Positions 45,370-54,050 of a DNA stretch of 64,000 nt are shown here, piece by piece (the stretch's first letter is position 1; each line of letters begins with the position of its first letter). Made by a program: the position numbers and the translations under genes. This DNA is from Moraxella osloensis (lineage in GTDB: Bacteria > Pseudomonadota > Gammaproteobacteria > Pseudomonadales > Moraxellaceae). The notes beneath the pieces were generated by a model. It did no database searches. It worked only from the letters and a program-made list of their open reading frames with translations, and was not told the DNA's origin. The stretch lies in the NCBI RefSeq assembly GCF_009867135.1, contig NZ_CP047226.1, forward strand, positions 1,798,001 to 1,862,000, read 5' to 3'.

Positions 45370-46152
45370 ATGACAATGCCTCGCGGTATTCGTGTTTGGT
45401 TGGGTGGCTCATTTGATCCGGTACATTTGGCGCATTTACAGATGATTGCGCATGTGTACCATGAGCTCATGCGCGCCTTCCCCAACGTTGATATCATCGC
45501 CAAATTATTGCCTACCGCAGGTTCGCCCTTAAAAACCAAACCAACTTCCAACCAGCAGCGCCTTCAAATGCTTTCGCTTGCGATTCACGATGTGCCTTTT
45601 TTGTCGATTGATGAGACTGAGCTACAGTGTCAGCCGCCTGTGTATAGCTTTCATACCTTGAGTGAGTTTAAACAGCGTTACCCCAATGACCTACTAATTT
45701 TTATCCTCGGACAAGACAGTGTTGAACAACTTGATAAATGGTATCGCGGCTTTGAGCTGCTTTCACTGACCAATCTATGGGTGCTACCCCGTCCTGCATT
45801 GGGCAGCCGCAGCCTTAGCCCCAATTTAAGCCCCACTTTAAACCACAATTTAAACCACGCTTTAGACAAAAATTTGAACCAAAATGCTTTAGCCAATACA
45901 GATAAGACCCCGAGACTCACTATTGATAATCGGTTAGTGCCTTTTATCATTCATTCGCCAAAAGACTTGATAAATCAAACCACCAACCATATTTATATTG
46001 ATAAGTTTGTCGTGCCTGATATCGCAAGTCGTGATATCAGGGCTTGGCTATACAGCACAGAAGCTCGGCAACGACAGCAAGCGCGGCTAAGTTTACCGAA
46101 GGAAGTTTATCGGTATATTGTTGAGCATCAGTTATATGCCCCACCCGTTTAG
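45370..46152 (+). CDS. nadD: Nicotinate-nucleotide adenylyltransferase with a repeat insertion
   Basis: Transfers AMP from ATP to nicotinate mononucleotide in NAD synthesis. About 260 residues: the nucleotidyltransferase motif GGSFDPVHLAHLQM at the N-terminus, LPTAGSPLKTKP, FILGQDSVEQLDKWY, LWVLPRP and the second motif region IASRDIRAWL. Family members are usually about 210-220 residues. The excess is a low-complexity insert after the LWVLPRP strand (about residues 143-180) made of four-residue repeats such as SPNL, SPTL, NHNL and NHAL. Start at ATG 45370 rather than GTG 45364. Followed by rsfS, as in many bacteria. Confidence 0.93.
   Translation: MTMPRGIRVWLGGSFDPVHLAHLQMIAHVYHELMRAFPNVDIIAKLLPTAGSPLKTKPTSNQQRLQMLSLAIHDVPFLSIDETELQCQPPVYSFHTLSEFKQRYPNDLLIFILGQDSVEQLDKWYRGFELLSLTNLWVLPRPALGSRSLSPNLSPTLNHNLNHALDKNLNQNALANTDKTPRLTIDNRLVPFIIHSPKDLINQTTNHIYIDKFVVPDIASRDIRAWLYSTEARQRQQARLSLPKEVYRYIVEHQLYAPPV
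45817..45888 (+). repeat. In-frame 12-bp tandem repeats inside nadD
   Basis: Six consecutive 12-bp units (first AGCCCCAATTTA, then AGCCCCACTTTA, AACCACAATTTA and AACCACGCTTTA, then two more diverged) lie exactly in the nadD frame. They encode SPNL-SPTL-NHNL-NHAL-DKNL-NQNA. Confidence 0.88.
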
Positions 46153-46311
46153 CCTGATATTGATTTACATTTTTTGATAACCTGTGCGTTAGATTTTTGT
46201 TAAAATAGCGCACTTTTTTTAGGATTGTCATGATCCTATTTTAAGCTACCTTTATAAACCCAATCATTGCTACTCAATCTTTATGAACCAATTCATGGAA
46301 TCCACGCATTT

Positions 46312-46728
46312 ATGACCGATACCCAATTTGCTAGTTTAGTCAATCAACACCCTGCCCACCAACAGTTAACCATCTGCCTTGACATCGTTCAAGATGCCTT
46401 GGATGATTTAAAAGCCAAAAACATTACCGTACTCGATGTTGCTGATATGACTGAAGTCATGGAGCGTATCGTGATTGCCGAAGGGACATCTACCCGTCAC
46501 CTTAAAGCGGTTGCCGACCATGTCGCGATGAAAGCGAAGCAAGCAGGATTTAATCCGATTGGTGTGGAAGGTCAAGGCACCAGTGATTGGACCTTGATTG
46601 ATTTGGGCGCTGTGGTGGTGCATGTGATGATGCCACAAGCCCGCACGTTTTATGACCTAGAAGGCTTATGGCAAGGTCAATCGCAGTCAATCGCAGCGCG
46701 AGCGGATAGAAAAAACGGCGTAGTGTAG
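46312..46728 (+). CDS. rsfS: Ribosomal silencing factor RsfS
   Basis: Binds L14 on the 50S subunit and blocks subunit joining under nutrient limitation. The 138-residue product has the Iojap/RsfS core: DALDDLKAKNITVLDV, RIVIAEGTSTRHLKAVADH, GQGTSDWTLIDLGAVVVHV and the closing RTFYDLEGLW. Start at ATG 46312. The upstream open frame (from 46267) lacks a ribosome-binding site and a conserved leader. It follows nadD by about 160 bp and ends at a bidirectional terminator. Confidence 0.95.
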   Translation: MTDTQFASLVNQHPAHQQLTICLDIVQDALDDLKAKNITVLDVADMTEVMERIVIAEGTSTRHLKAVADHVAMKAKQAGFNPIGVEGQGTSDWTLIDLGAVVVHVMMPQARTFYDLEGLWQGQSQSIAARADRKNGVV

Positions 46729-46791
46729 TCTATATAGCTTAGTCTAGACTATGTTATGCAAACTATGCGTTATAAACTAGACGCTACAACT

Positions 46792-46822
46792 AAATGGGTA
46801 AACAAGTTTTACCCATTTTTTT
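46792..46822. terminator. Bidirectional terminator between rsfS and efeU
   Basis: AAATGGGTAAA pairs with TTTACCCATTT around a short loop, followed by TTTT on the plus strand and with A-rich sequence giving a T-run on the minus strand. It serves both convergent transcripts. Confidence 0.85.
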
Positions 46823-46849
46823 ATGGCGTTGATATTCTTTGGTTAAAGG

Positions 46850-48646
46850 TTATGCTAACGCAGCCGTTTGCTGACGTTGATGGTTTTTCATCCAAAGATT
46901 GATGGCGATTATAATAATAACATAGCCGATTTGTGCCAAAAATGTCTGTAGTGTCGGGTAAAATCCTAGCCATTCAATCGCTGGCAAGCGGCTCATGGCG
47001 GTCATCGGTAGATACCCTGTCAATTGCAGCGCGTGCAAACTGACACCTAAAATCTTAAAGCCCAGTAGGTAAATCACCCAAGTTAAGACTTTAAACAACT
47101 GTGGAATCGGTAATTTGACTGAGGTTTTTAGCATCACCCAAGCCACTGCTGCCAGTGCTACAAGCGCCAAACCAATCCCAGTTAAAAAATTACTCATGCT
47201 GATATTGGGTAATATACCGACATAAAACAATATGGTCTCTGCGCCTTCTCGAAACACGGATAAAAAGCTCAACCCAAATAACGACACAAAGCTGCCTGCC
47301 GTCATGGCTTGTCCCATATGACGCTTGATATAAGCGTTCCATGATTGGACGGATGATTTGCTATGCAGCCATGCCCCGATGCCGATCATCATAATCACCG
47401 CAACGATACCGACGACCCCTTCAAACATCTCACGATTGGCGGCAGAAGTCACCGCAGGGAATAATAGCTGTAATGCCATCGCGCCTGCGATACTGGCAAG
47501 TAACCCAAAAGCGACACCAGCATACACCCATTTTTTGGCTTTGACTTGTTTGGCAGCGGTTAAAGCTGATAACAGCGAGATGACAATCAATAAGGCTTCC
47601 AACCCTTCTCGAAGCAAAATCAGCATCGAGTCAACCGCGGTATATTGGGCTGTTGGATTGATTGCTGCCAATTCATTAATAATCGATTGCAGTGTTTGCT
47701 GCTGTTTAGGGTCTTGCCCCTTCGCCATGGCTAGCGGGATTTGACTTTCCACCCGATTATATAAACTGGGGTTGCGCGTGCTAACATCGCCTTCGACCGT
47801 TGGCCAAATACTAATAAACTCGCCTAACTTGGCTTGACCAGTCGCTGCGTCGTTTGTTTTAAACGCCTGTAAACCATCGCGCAGTAACTGGATACTATCT
47901 GCCAAGGTGACAGCTTGTGTGGTTTGTACAGCGGCTACGTCACCTTTGTTATAACTGTCGATGGCATCTTTTAGCGCAGCAGATTGGGTTTTGATTTGCG
48001 CGATATTGATGGGTTGGGTTTCAATCGCCACTCGCATCAGCGCCATGGATGTTTCTATTTTGCCGTAGTGCCCCATACTGGTATTGCGTACGACCCGCTC
48101 ATTACCTAGCCAAACTGCATTAAACTGGTTGTAAGCCGCCCGTAACGCTTCGACATCTGTCGGTGCTGCCCGTTGTATGACTTGATTAAGATTGTCATAC
48201 GCAGGTACCATTTTTTTGGCAAACTCTTTTCGCTTACCGCTGTAATCTACCGGGTTTTGTTCTTTTTCAAAAGCATATAACGCATTTGACACGGCTGATA
48301 AATTGGCTTCTGTGGGGTTGCTGATGGCTTGTTCAATCGCTTGGCTTGTCTGTTGCCCAAGCGTGGAATTTTTTGCCGTTGCATCGATGGCATCAAAGGC
48401 TGTTTGAATTTGCGCGAGGGTGTCCTTGGCTTTCAGGGTATCATTGGCTTTAATCGCCGCCATCGCGTCTGATAGGTTGATAAAAATAGGGCTTAAATTC
48501 AGCTTTTTGCTGGCTGATTGGCTGGCTTGCGTCGCTATCTGTGCAGTTGCAGGCGTTGGTTGCTGCGCTTGTAAGCCTTGACTGGTCATGAGCAGCGAAC
48601 TTGCTAGACCAAAACTTAGCAAGGTTTTTTGGGTGATGTTTATCAT
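46850..48646 (-). CDS. efeU: FTR1/EfeU-type iron permease with large periplasmic N-domain
   Basis: Inner-membrane high-affinity iron channel. The 598-residue precursor starts with a signal peptide (cleavage near LQAQQ). A helical periplasmic domain of about 310 residues follows, then a seven-helix FTR1 domain (about 335-590) with the two iron-binding REXXE motifs: REGLE at 346-350 and REGAE at 466-470. E. coli EfeU is only about 276 residues, so the N-terminal domain is an addition also seen in some FTR1 proteins. Third gene of efeO-efeB-efeU, controlled by the Fur-type promoter at 51118. Confidence 0.9.
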   Translation of the reverse strand: MINITQKTLLSFGLASSLLMTSQGLQAQQPTPATAQIATQASQSASKKLNLSPIFINLSDAMAAIKANDTLKAKDTLAQIQTAFDAIDATAKNSTLGQQTSQAIEQAISNPTEANLSAVSNALYAFEKEQNPVDYSGKRKEFAKKMVPAYDNLNQVIQRAAPTDVEALRAAYNQFNAVWLGNERVVRNTSMGHYGKIETSMALMRVAIETQPINIAQIKTQSAALKDAIDSYNKGDVAAVQTTQAVTLADSIQLLRDGLQAFKTNDAATGQAKLGEFISIWPTVEGDVSTRNPSLYNRVESQIPLAMAKGQDPKQQQTLQSIINELAAINPTAQYTAVDSMLILLREGLEALLIVISLLSALTAAKQVKAKKWVYAGVAFGLLASIAGAMALQLLFPAVTSAANREMFEGVVGIVAVIMMIGIGAWLHSKSSVQSWNAYIKRHMGQAMTAGSFVSLFGLSFLSVFREGAETILFYVGILPNISMSNFLTGIGLALVALAAVAWVMLKTSVKLPIPQLFKVLTWVIYLLGFKILGVSLHALQLTGYLPMTAMSRLPAIEWLGFYPTLQTFLAQIGYVIIIIAINLWMKNHQRQQTAALA

Positions 48647-48655
48647 GAGTAACTT

Positions 48656-48679
48656 TTTAACCGTCTATTTAACCGTCTA
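48656..48679. repeat. Two identical tandem 12-bp repeats before efeU
   Basis: TTTAACCGTCTA occurs twice at 48656-48667 and 48668-48679, followed by more diverged copies to about 48715, in the 91-bp efeB-efeU spacer. Confidence 0.65.
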
Positions 48680-48737
48680 CTTTTAAGCGTATGTTTTGAA
48701 CCATCTATTTTTAACTGATGCTTGTTGCATATTAACC

Positions 48738-50078
48738 TTAAGCTTCAAATAATGCTTGTCCAATATAGCCACCTTGCGGGATACCACCGAAGCAAGCAAA
48801 TAGCCCACTGCCAATGTGGGTGGTGTATTCATTCATTTTATCAAGGCGACCTAGGGCATTTTGGATGATGATAAATTGCTCGGGCGATTTTTGAAATGAA
48901 ATAAACAGCAGCCCCGAATCAAACTGCCCCGTGGCTGGGTTAATGCCGCTACTGTAAGAATACGAACGGCGTAGCATCTCCACGCCTGTGCGTTTTGCCA
49001 GTCCCATGTGGGAAATTTCAGGTATCACTGCTTTACCCTGCGCGTCTTTGGCATGCACATCAAAGGTGTCAAATTCGCCTTTTTGTCCAATCGCCGCACC
49101 GATATCACGATGTCGACCAAAGGTTTCTTCTTGACCTTTAAGTGAGGTGCGATCCCAAGTTTCAAGATGCATTTGAATGACACGGGTGACCAAATAAGTG
49201 CCGCCTTTCATCCAATCAGGCGCATCTGCCCATAAGTTTTTGTCCGCAGCTTTGATGGTGCTTTGGTTGGCGGTGCCGTCTTTAAAGGCGAATAAATTAC
49301 GGGGCGTTTGGTTGCCGGTATCAAACCCAACAAAACCTGACTGACTCCAACGCATGGTAATATTAGAACGTGCTTGGCGAACCAGTTGCCGTACTGCGTG
49401 GAACGCTACTTGGGCATCTTCAGCGCAGGCTTGAATACAGATATCACCCCCGGTCAAATTTTCTCGTAATTGATCGCGCGGGAACTTAGGCAAGTCTTGG
49501 AATTCTTTGGGCTGCTTATGAGTAAGTCCCATTTTTTTTAGAAAACTTGGGCTAATACCAAAGGTCAACGTCAATCCGTACGCGCCCATGCTGTCTGCTT
49601 CGCCTGTGTCGGTCGGGGGCACAAACGGGTTTTTTTCGTAGGGTTTGATGTTTTTACCTTGCGTCAAATTAGCCGCATAGGTTGTCCAGTCTTTGAACAT
49701 CTGTTTGACATCGTCGAGCTTGTCGGTATGTAAATCCATCACCAAAAAATAAATATTACGCTGTGACGGCGTGGTAATGCCTGCTTGGTGTTCGCCATAA
49801 AAATCATATTTGACATCAGCAAAACAATTTTTGGTGGTATTGGCATCACTACCGGCATGTTTAGGATTTTCGTTTTTATCGCTATCTTTGGACTGATTAC
49901 CATCCAAAGCTTGCAAGTTAGGTAAATTTTCGCTTGGTTTTTGCTGACAGGCTGATACAGCTAAACCTGCGCCTGCGACACTGAGCGCACCAAATTGGCG
50001 TAAAAAACTGCGACGATTTGACGTTTTTAATCCCACCCCTGTTTCTTGCGCTTGCTTATCTAATTTACTATGTTTCAT
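48738..50078 (-). CDS. efeB: EfeB-type DyP heme peroxidase (Tat-exported)
   Basis: Periplasmic dye-decolourising-type peroxidase of the Efe iron-uptake system, proposed to handle Fe(II) oxidation or heme. 446 residues with a twin-arginine signal (SNRRSFLRQFGALSVAG) ending in AVSAC, so possibly also lipidated. The catalytic Asp of DyP enzymes is in FAFKDGTAN, the likely heme-ligand His in PEISHMGLA, and RHRDIGAAIG and LRRSYSYSSG follow the EfeB pattern. Second gene of the operon, 79 bp after efeO. Confidence 0.92.
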   Translation of the reverse strand: MKHSKLDKQAQETGVGLKTSNRRSFLRQFGALSVAGAGLAVSACQQKPSENLPNLQALDGNQSKDSDKNENPKHAGSDANTTKNCFADVKYDFYGEHQAGITTPSQRNIYFLVMDLHTDKLDDVKQMFKDWTTYAANLTQGKNIKPYEKNPFVPPTDTGEADSMGAYGLTLTFGISPSFLKKMGLTHKQPKEFQDLPKFPRDQLRENLTGGDICIQACAEDAQVAFHAVRQLVRQARSNITMRWSQSGFVGFDTGNQTPRNLFAFKDGTANQSTIKAADKNLWADAPDWMKGGTYLVTRVIQMHLETWDRTSLKGQEETFGRHRDIGAAIGQKGEFDTFDVHAKDAQGKAVIPEISHMGLAKRTGVEMLRRSYSYSSGINPATGQFDSGLLFISFQKSPEQFIIIQNALGRLDKMNEYTTHIGSGLFACFGGIPQGGYIGQALFEA

Positions 50079-50157
50079 ACTGCCTCTAACACCGTACTGA
50101 CCTTTTTATTCCACCCTAAAACCGTCAAGTGAAGCAATTTTTTGCTTCACCTTTGAC

Positions 50158-51060
50158 TTATTGCAATACAATGCCCATCTGCGCTAAGGATTCGCCAAGT
50201 CTATTCACCGCTTCGGCTAGCGCTTTGGTATCTGCAGGGGTTAACTCTTTGTAGGATTTATAGTCTTGTTGCCCGACTTGGTGTTTGGCAAGTAGTTGGT
50301 TGACTGCAGCAAATTTTTGCTCAAGCTCCGTGACTAACGCTGGGTTTTTGGCTTGGATTTTTGGTTTTAAAATGGCAAATATTTTCTCGGCGCCTTCAAT
50401 ATTGGCTTTAAAATCATACAAGTCTGTATGCGAGAAAATTTCTTCTTCGCCGGTGATTTTGCTCGTTGATACTTCATTGAGCAAATCTACTGAACCTTGC
50501 ACCATCAAGTCGCCTGTGACCTCTGCCGTCGGAATTTTGGCGTGCAATTCTTTGACATCTGCAATCAGTTGTTTACCCAGTTTTTCGGTGCCTTTGGTGG
50601 TATTTTGTGTCCACAAGATTTTTTCAATCGCATGGAAGCCTGTCCATACTTCATTGGGCTCAAGGTCGGCTTCACGGTTATCGATACGCGGGTCAAGGTC
50701 GCCAAAACTTTCAGCAATCGGCTCTGAGCGCTCAAAATACATGCGCGCTTTTGGATATAACGCCTTCGCCTCTTCTAATTTACCCGCTTCGAGCAGTGCG
50801 ACAAATTTTTGGGTATCGGCGAGCAAGCTATCAATTTGGGTTTGTACCCAAGCTTTGTATTCTGCCGTTTCTTTGCTCATATCAACTGAGCTCTGCGCTG
50901 ACGCTGTGACTGCAGAAGCATTGCTCGTTGCAGGCGCTGTGGCGGCACTACTTGCAGCAGGTGCTACGTCGGTTTTTTGCTCGGTTTTTTGGCAAGCCGT
51001 CAAGAGTAATGCAGATATCGTTAGGGGTAATATTAATAAAGTAAACGTACGGCTCAACAT
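50158..51060 (-). CDS. efeO: EfeO-type periplasmic iron-binding lipoprotein (imelysin/M75 domain)
   Basis: Delivers iron to the EfeU channel. The 300-residue precursor has a lipoprotein signal ending LLTAC. An Ala/Ser-rich linker follows, then an M75/imelysin domain (about 65-300) with the conserved VWTGFHAIEKILW, which carries the HxxE metal motif, and DPRIDNREADLEP. It lacks the N-terminal cupredoxin domain of E. coli EfeO and so resembles the EfeM type. First gene of the operon, downstream of the Fur-type promoter. Confidence 0.92.
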   Translation of the reverse strand: MLSRTFTLLILPLTISALLLTACQKTEQKTDVAPAASSAATAPATSNASAVTASAQSSVDMSKETAEYKAWVQTQIDSLLADTQKFVALLEAGKLEEAKALYPKARMYFERSEPIAESFGDLDPRIDNREADLEPNEVWTGFHAIEKILWTQNTTKGTEKLGKQLIADVKELHAKIPTAEVTGDLMVQGSVDLLNEVSTSKITGEEEIFSHTDLYDFKANIEGAEKIFAILKPKIQAKNPALVTELEQKFAAVNQLLAKHQVGQQDYKSYKELTPADTKALAEAVNRLGESLAQMGIVLQ

Positions 51061-51117
51061 AAAACATCCTTAAAAGTAAACACGAATAAATAATAAAAAA
51101 ATAATGATAATTTTCGA

Positions 51118-51146
51118 ATTATAGTGTAAATGAGAATCGTTATCAA
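51118..51146 (-). promoter_or_regulatory. Consensus promoter with overlapping Fur box for efeOBU
   Basis: On the minus strand TTGATA (51146-51141), exactly 17 bp, then TATAAT (51123-51118). The stretch 51128-51146 reads TTGATAACGATTCTCATTT, close to the Fur consensus GATAATGATAATCATTATC, and covers the -35 and spacer. A second AT-rich Fur-like half (ATAATGATAATTTTC) lies at about 51101-51115, over the probable start of transcription. This is a classic layout for iron repression. Confidence 0.8.
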
Positions 51147-51183
51147 TATTTATTTTACGTTGATTGTGCTTAGCAGTTTAAGC

Positions 51184-51211
51184 AAAAAAATACCCCGCAC
51201 CAGCGAGGTAT
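51184..51211 (-). terminator. Rho-independent terminator of the pst operon
   Basis: On the minus strand ATACCTCGC pairs with GCGGGGTAT (one G:U) around a 4-nt loop, then TTTTTTT. It lies 46 bp after the pstB stop. Confidence 0.87.
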
Positions 51212-51256
51212 TGTGATGGGCTAAATGACGCGCAGATAGCCTAATAACCAAATAGC

Positions 51257-52012
51257 CTAGCCGAATTTACCCGTGATGTATTCTTCAGTTTCTTTACGGT
51301 CTGGGTTGGTGAACATTTTATCAGTATCCCCCATTTCCATCATCTCGCCCAAGTACATAAACGCGGTATAGTCAGACACCCGTGCCGCTTGCTGCATGTT
51401 GTGGGTGACGATGGCGATGGTGTAATCATTTTTTAAGTCTGAAATCAAATCTTCAATTGAGCCTGTTGAGATGGGGTCAAGTGCTGAGGTGGGTTCGTCT
51501 AGTAGCAATACTTCAGGACGGGTTGCCACACCGCGGGCGATACACAGACGCTGCTGCTGACCACCCGACAATGACAGACCCGATGCTTTAAGTTTATCTT
51601 TGACTTCATTCCATAGTGCCGATTTTTTGAGCGCCCATTCTACGCGCTCGTCTAGTTCAGCGCGGCTTAGGCTTTCGTACAGACGCACACCAAATGCCAC
51701 GTTGTCATAAATTGACATCGGAAATGGCGTTGGTTTTTGGAATACCATACCCACGCGAGCACGCAGCAAGTTGACGTCCACAGATTTATCCAAGATGTTT
51801 TGTCCATCTAGGTTGATTTCCCCCGTGGCACTCATGCCGGGATATAGGTCATACATACGGTTAAAGGTACGCAGTAACGTTGATTTACCACAACCTGAGG
51901 GTCCAATAAACGCAGTGACTTTTTTGTCAGCGATATCGATGTTGATATTTTTAAGGGCTAAAAATTTACCGTAATAAAACTGTAGATTACGAATTTGCAT
52001 TTTTGCGGTCAT
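51257..52012 (-). CDS. pstB: Phosphate ABC transporter ATP-binding protein
   Basis: ATPase of the high-affinity phosphate importer. 251 residues with Walker [11 protein letters not shown]-loop [16 protein letters not shown], the signature [14 protein letters not shown] and Walker [14 protein letters not shown]. The MSIYDN context and length are typical of PstB. Last gene of pstSCAB. No phoU follows, unlike E. coli; the operon ends at the terminator at 51184. Confidence 0.97.
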   Translation of the reverse strand: MTAKMQIRNLQFYYGKFLALKNINIDIADKKVTAFIGPSGCGKSTLLRTFNRMYDLYPGMSATGEINLDGQNILDKSVDVNLLRARVGMVFQKPTPFPMSIYDNVAFGVRLYESLSRAELDERVEWALKKSALWNEVKDKLKASGLSLSGGQQQRLCIARGVATRPEVLLLDEPTSALDPISTGSIEDLISDLKNDYTIAIVTHNMQQAARVSDYTAFMYLGEMMEMGDTDKMFTNPDRKETEEYITGKFG

Positions 52013-52073
52013 GATGAATACCTTAATAAATTTTGTTTGATACTAGCAAATAGTTTTAATCTTCTATTGATCA

Positions 52074-52943
52074 TCAATGTGATGATTGCTCTTTACCACT
52101 GAGCGCACGTGCCAAAATATTCAATGTTAATACCGTCAAGGTGATGAGTAACGCACCTGCCCAAGCCAATTGGTTTGAAATAGGGTATGGTTGGCTGGCG
52201 TATTGATAAATCACGTTTGGTAAGTTGGCAATGGGTTGACCCATATCGGTACTAAAGAATTGGTTATTGAGCGCGGTAAATAGTAACGGCGCGGTCTCAC
52301 CCGAGATACGCGCAAATGCAAGTAAGATACCTGTTAATACCCCAGTTTTGGCAGCACGCAGAGTAACTGATGTTACCAGTTTCCATTTTGGCGTCCCTAA
52401 CGCATAAGCCGCTTCACGCAATGTATTGGGAATTAGACGAAGCATATTTTCGGTGGTACGTACCACCACAGGAATAACCAATAGCGCTAAAGCCATTGCA
52501 CCTGCCCAACCTGAGAAGTTCCGACCTTGTACCATCAACGCAAAAATAAATAGACCAATCACAATCGAAGGTGCGGATAGCAAAATGTCGTTCATAAAAC
52601 GGGTGACTTTACCAAGCCAGCTGTTTTCGGCAAATTCAGCCAGATAAATACCTGCCATGATACCAATCGGCGTACCGACTACAAGCCCTAATCCTGTCAC
52701 CATGATTGAGCCGATAATCGCATTGCGAAGACCGCCGATTTCATTTGGCGATGGCGTGTCTTGAGTAAAAATAGGCATGGTCAATAACGCATGCGAGCCT
52801 GATAAAAACAATTTGAATAAAATTAAGCCTAAAAAGGTCAAGCCAAATACAATGGACAAACCGGCAAATACCAGTCCTAAAGCATTACTTAGACGGCGGC
52901 GTTTGTAGATGGCGTTGTTACGATTCATATTGGTAGTAGTCAT
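52074..52943 (-). CDS. pstA: Phosphate ABC transporter permease PstA
   Basis: 289-residue inner-membrane permease with six helices. It includes the early GGLRNAIIGSIMVTG, the binding-protein-dependent transport loop EAAYALGTPKWKLVTSVTLRAAKTG that contacts PstB, and ISGETAPLLFTAL. Paired with PstC. It starts 17 bp after the pstC stop on the minus strand. Confidence 0.95.
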   Translation of the reverse strand: MTTTNMNRNNAIYKRRRLSNALGLVFAGLSIVFGLTFLGLILFKLFLSGSHALLTMPIFTQDTPSPNEIGGLRNAIIGSIMVTGLGLVVGTPIGIMAGIYLAEFAENSWLGKVTRFMNDILLSAPSIVIGLFIFALMVQGRNFSGWAGAMALALLVIPVVVRTTENMLRLIPNTLREAAYALGTPKWKLVTSVTLRAAKTGVLTGILLAFARISGETAPLLFTALNNQFFSTDMGQPIANLPNVIYQYASQPYPISNQLAWAGALLITLTVLTLNILARALSGKEQSSH

Positions 52944-52960
52944 AGTATTCCCCAGCGTCC

Positions 52961-53911
52961 TTATTTTGTACCCGCATTTTTATCCATACGACTCAGCATC
53001 AATTTTGAAATCACCAGTACAATAAAGGTAATGATAAATAGTAAGAAACCTAAATGTAGTAGCGATGATTGGTGCAAGCCTTCAGACTCTGCAAATTCAT
53101 TTGCCAATGCCGAGGTGATTGACACCCCTGACTGGAACAAACTTGGACTGACATTATAAGCGTTACCAATAACAAAGGTGACTGCCATGGTTTCACCCAA
53201 TGCGCGACCCAATCCCAAAATGATACCGCCCACCACACCGGCTTTGGTATAAGGCAACACCACGTATCGCATCACTTCCCAAGTGGTTGAACCCAAACCA
53301 TAGGCAGATTCTTTAAGCATCTTTGGCGTAATGGAGAAAACGTCACGCATGACCGATGCAATAAACGGGATAATCATGACGGCCAAAATCAAACTTGCGG
53401 TGAATAGACCAATACCCATCGGCGCACCTTGGAATAAACGACCCACAAAAGGCACATCACCCAAATGGTCAATCAGCCAAGGCTGGATATGCTCTGAAAA
53501 CCAAGGCGCAAATACGAAAAAGCCCCACATACCATAGATAATTGAAGGGATACCCGCTAACAACTCAATGGCAATACCAAGTGGACGTCGTAACCATGCT
53601 GGACATAACTCAGTTAAAAACATGGCAATACCAAAACTTACTGGCACAGCGACTAAAATAGCAATAATCGAAGTCACAAGTGTCCCGTAGATTGGTGCGA
53701 GTGCGCCGTATACATCCATCCCTGTATCCCAGTCTTTACTGGTATAAAAGTTAATGCCAAACGCCTTCATACTTGGCAATGCGCCAAGCAATAGTGAAAT
53801 TAAGATACCACCTAACAACAACAGCACGATAAACGCAAAAAGACGGGTCGCGTTGACAAACAACCAGTCTAATTGTTTTTGCTTTGCGAGTTTTGCGTGT
53901 AAATCCGACAT
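52961..53911 (-). CDS. pstC: Phosphate ABC transporter permease PstC
   Basis: 316-residue permease with six helices and the PstC patterns [38 protein letters not shown] and [18 protein letters not shown]. The start is set at ATG 53911 (MSDLHAKL). The frame is open to 53980, but that extra stretch lies inside the terminator hairpin after pstS and is therefore unlikely to be translated. Confidence 0.94.
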   Translation of the reverse strand: MSDLHAKLAKQKQLDWLFVNATRLFAFIVLLLLGGILISLLLGALPSMKAFGINFYTSKDWDTGMDVYGALAPIYGTLVTSIIAILVAVPVSFGIAMFLTELCPAWLRRPLGIAIELLAGIPSIIYGMWGFFVFAPWFSEHIQPWLIDHLGDVPFVGRLFQGAPMGIGLFTASLILAVMIIPFIASVMRDVFSITPKMLKESAYGLGSTTWEVMRYVVLPYTKAGVVGGIILGLGRALGETMAVTFVIGNAYNVSPSLFQSGVSITSALANEFAESEGLHQSSLLHLGFLLFIITFIVLVISKLMLSRMDKNAGTK

Positions 53912-53962
53912 AAGAACCCAGCCATCAAAAAATAGTTTTAGTTTACTAATTCTAGAAATTTG

Positions 53963-54001
53963 AAAAAAAACGTAGAGCATTAACTAGCTTATTGCTCTAC
54001 G
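53963..54001 (-). terminator. Attenuating terminator between pstS and pstC
   Basis: On the minus strand CGTAGAGCA (54001-53993) pairs with TGCTCTACG (53979-53971) around a 13-nt loop, followed by TTTTTTTT. It should make PstS transcript more abundant than the permease part. Confidence 0.88.
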
Positions 54002-54050
54002 TATCGTTTGACATGCCTAACCCTGTTAACTGTTAACCATCATCATGAGA

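Noticed and set aside
53912..53980. Longer PstC start at 53980
   Set aside because: The extra codons fall inside the hairpin and T-run after pstS, and the ATG at 53911 gives the normal PstC N-terminus.
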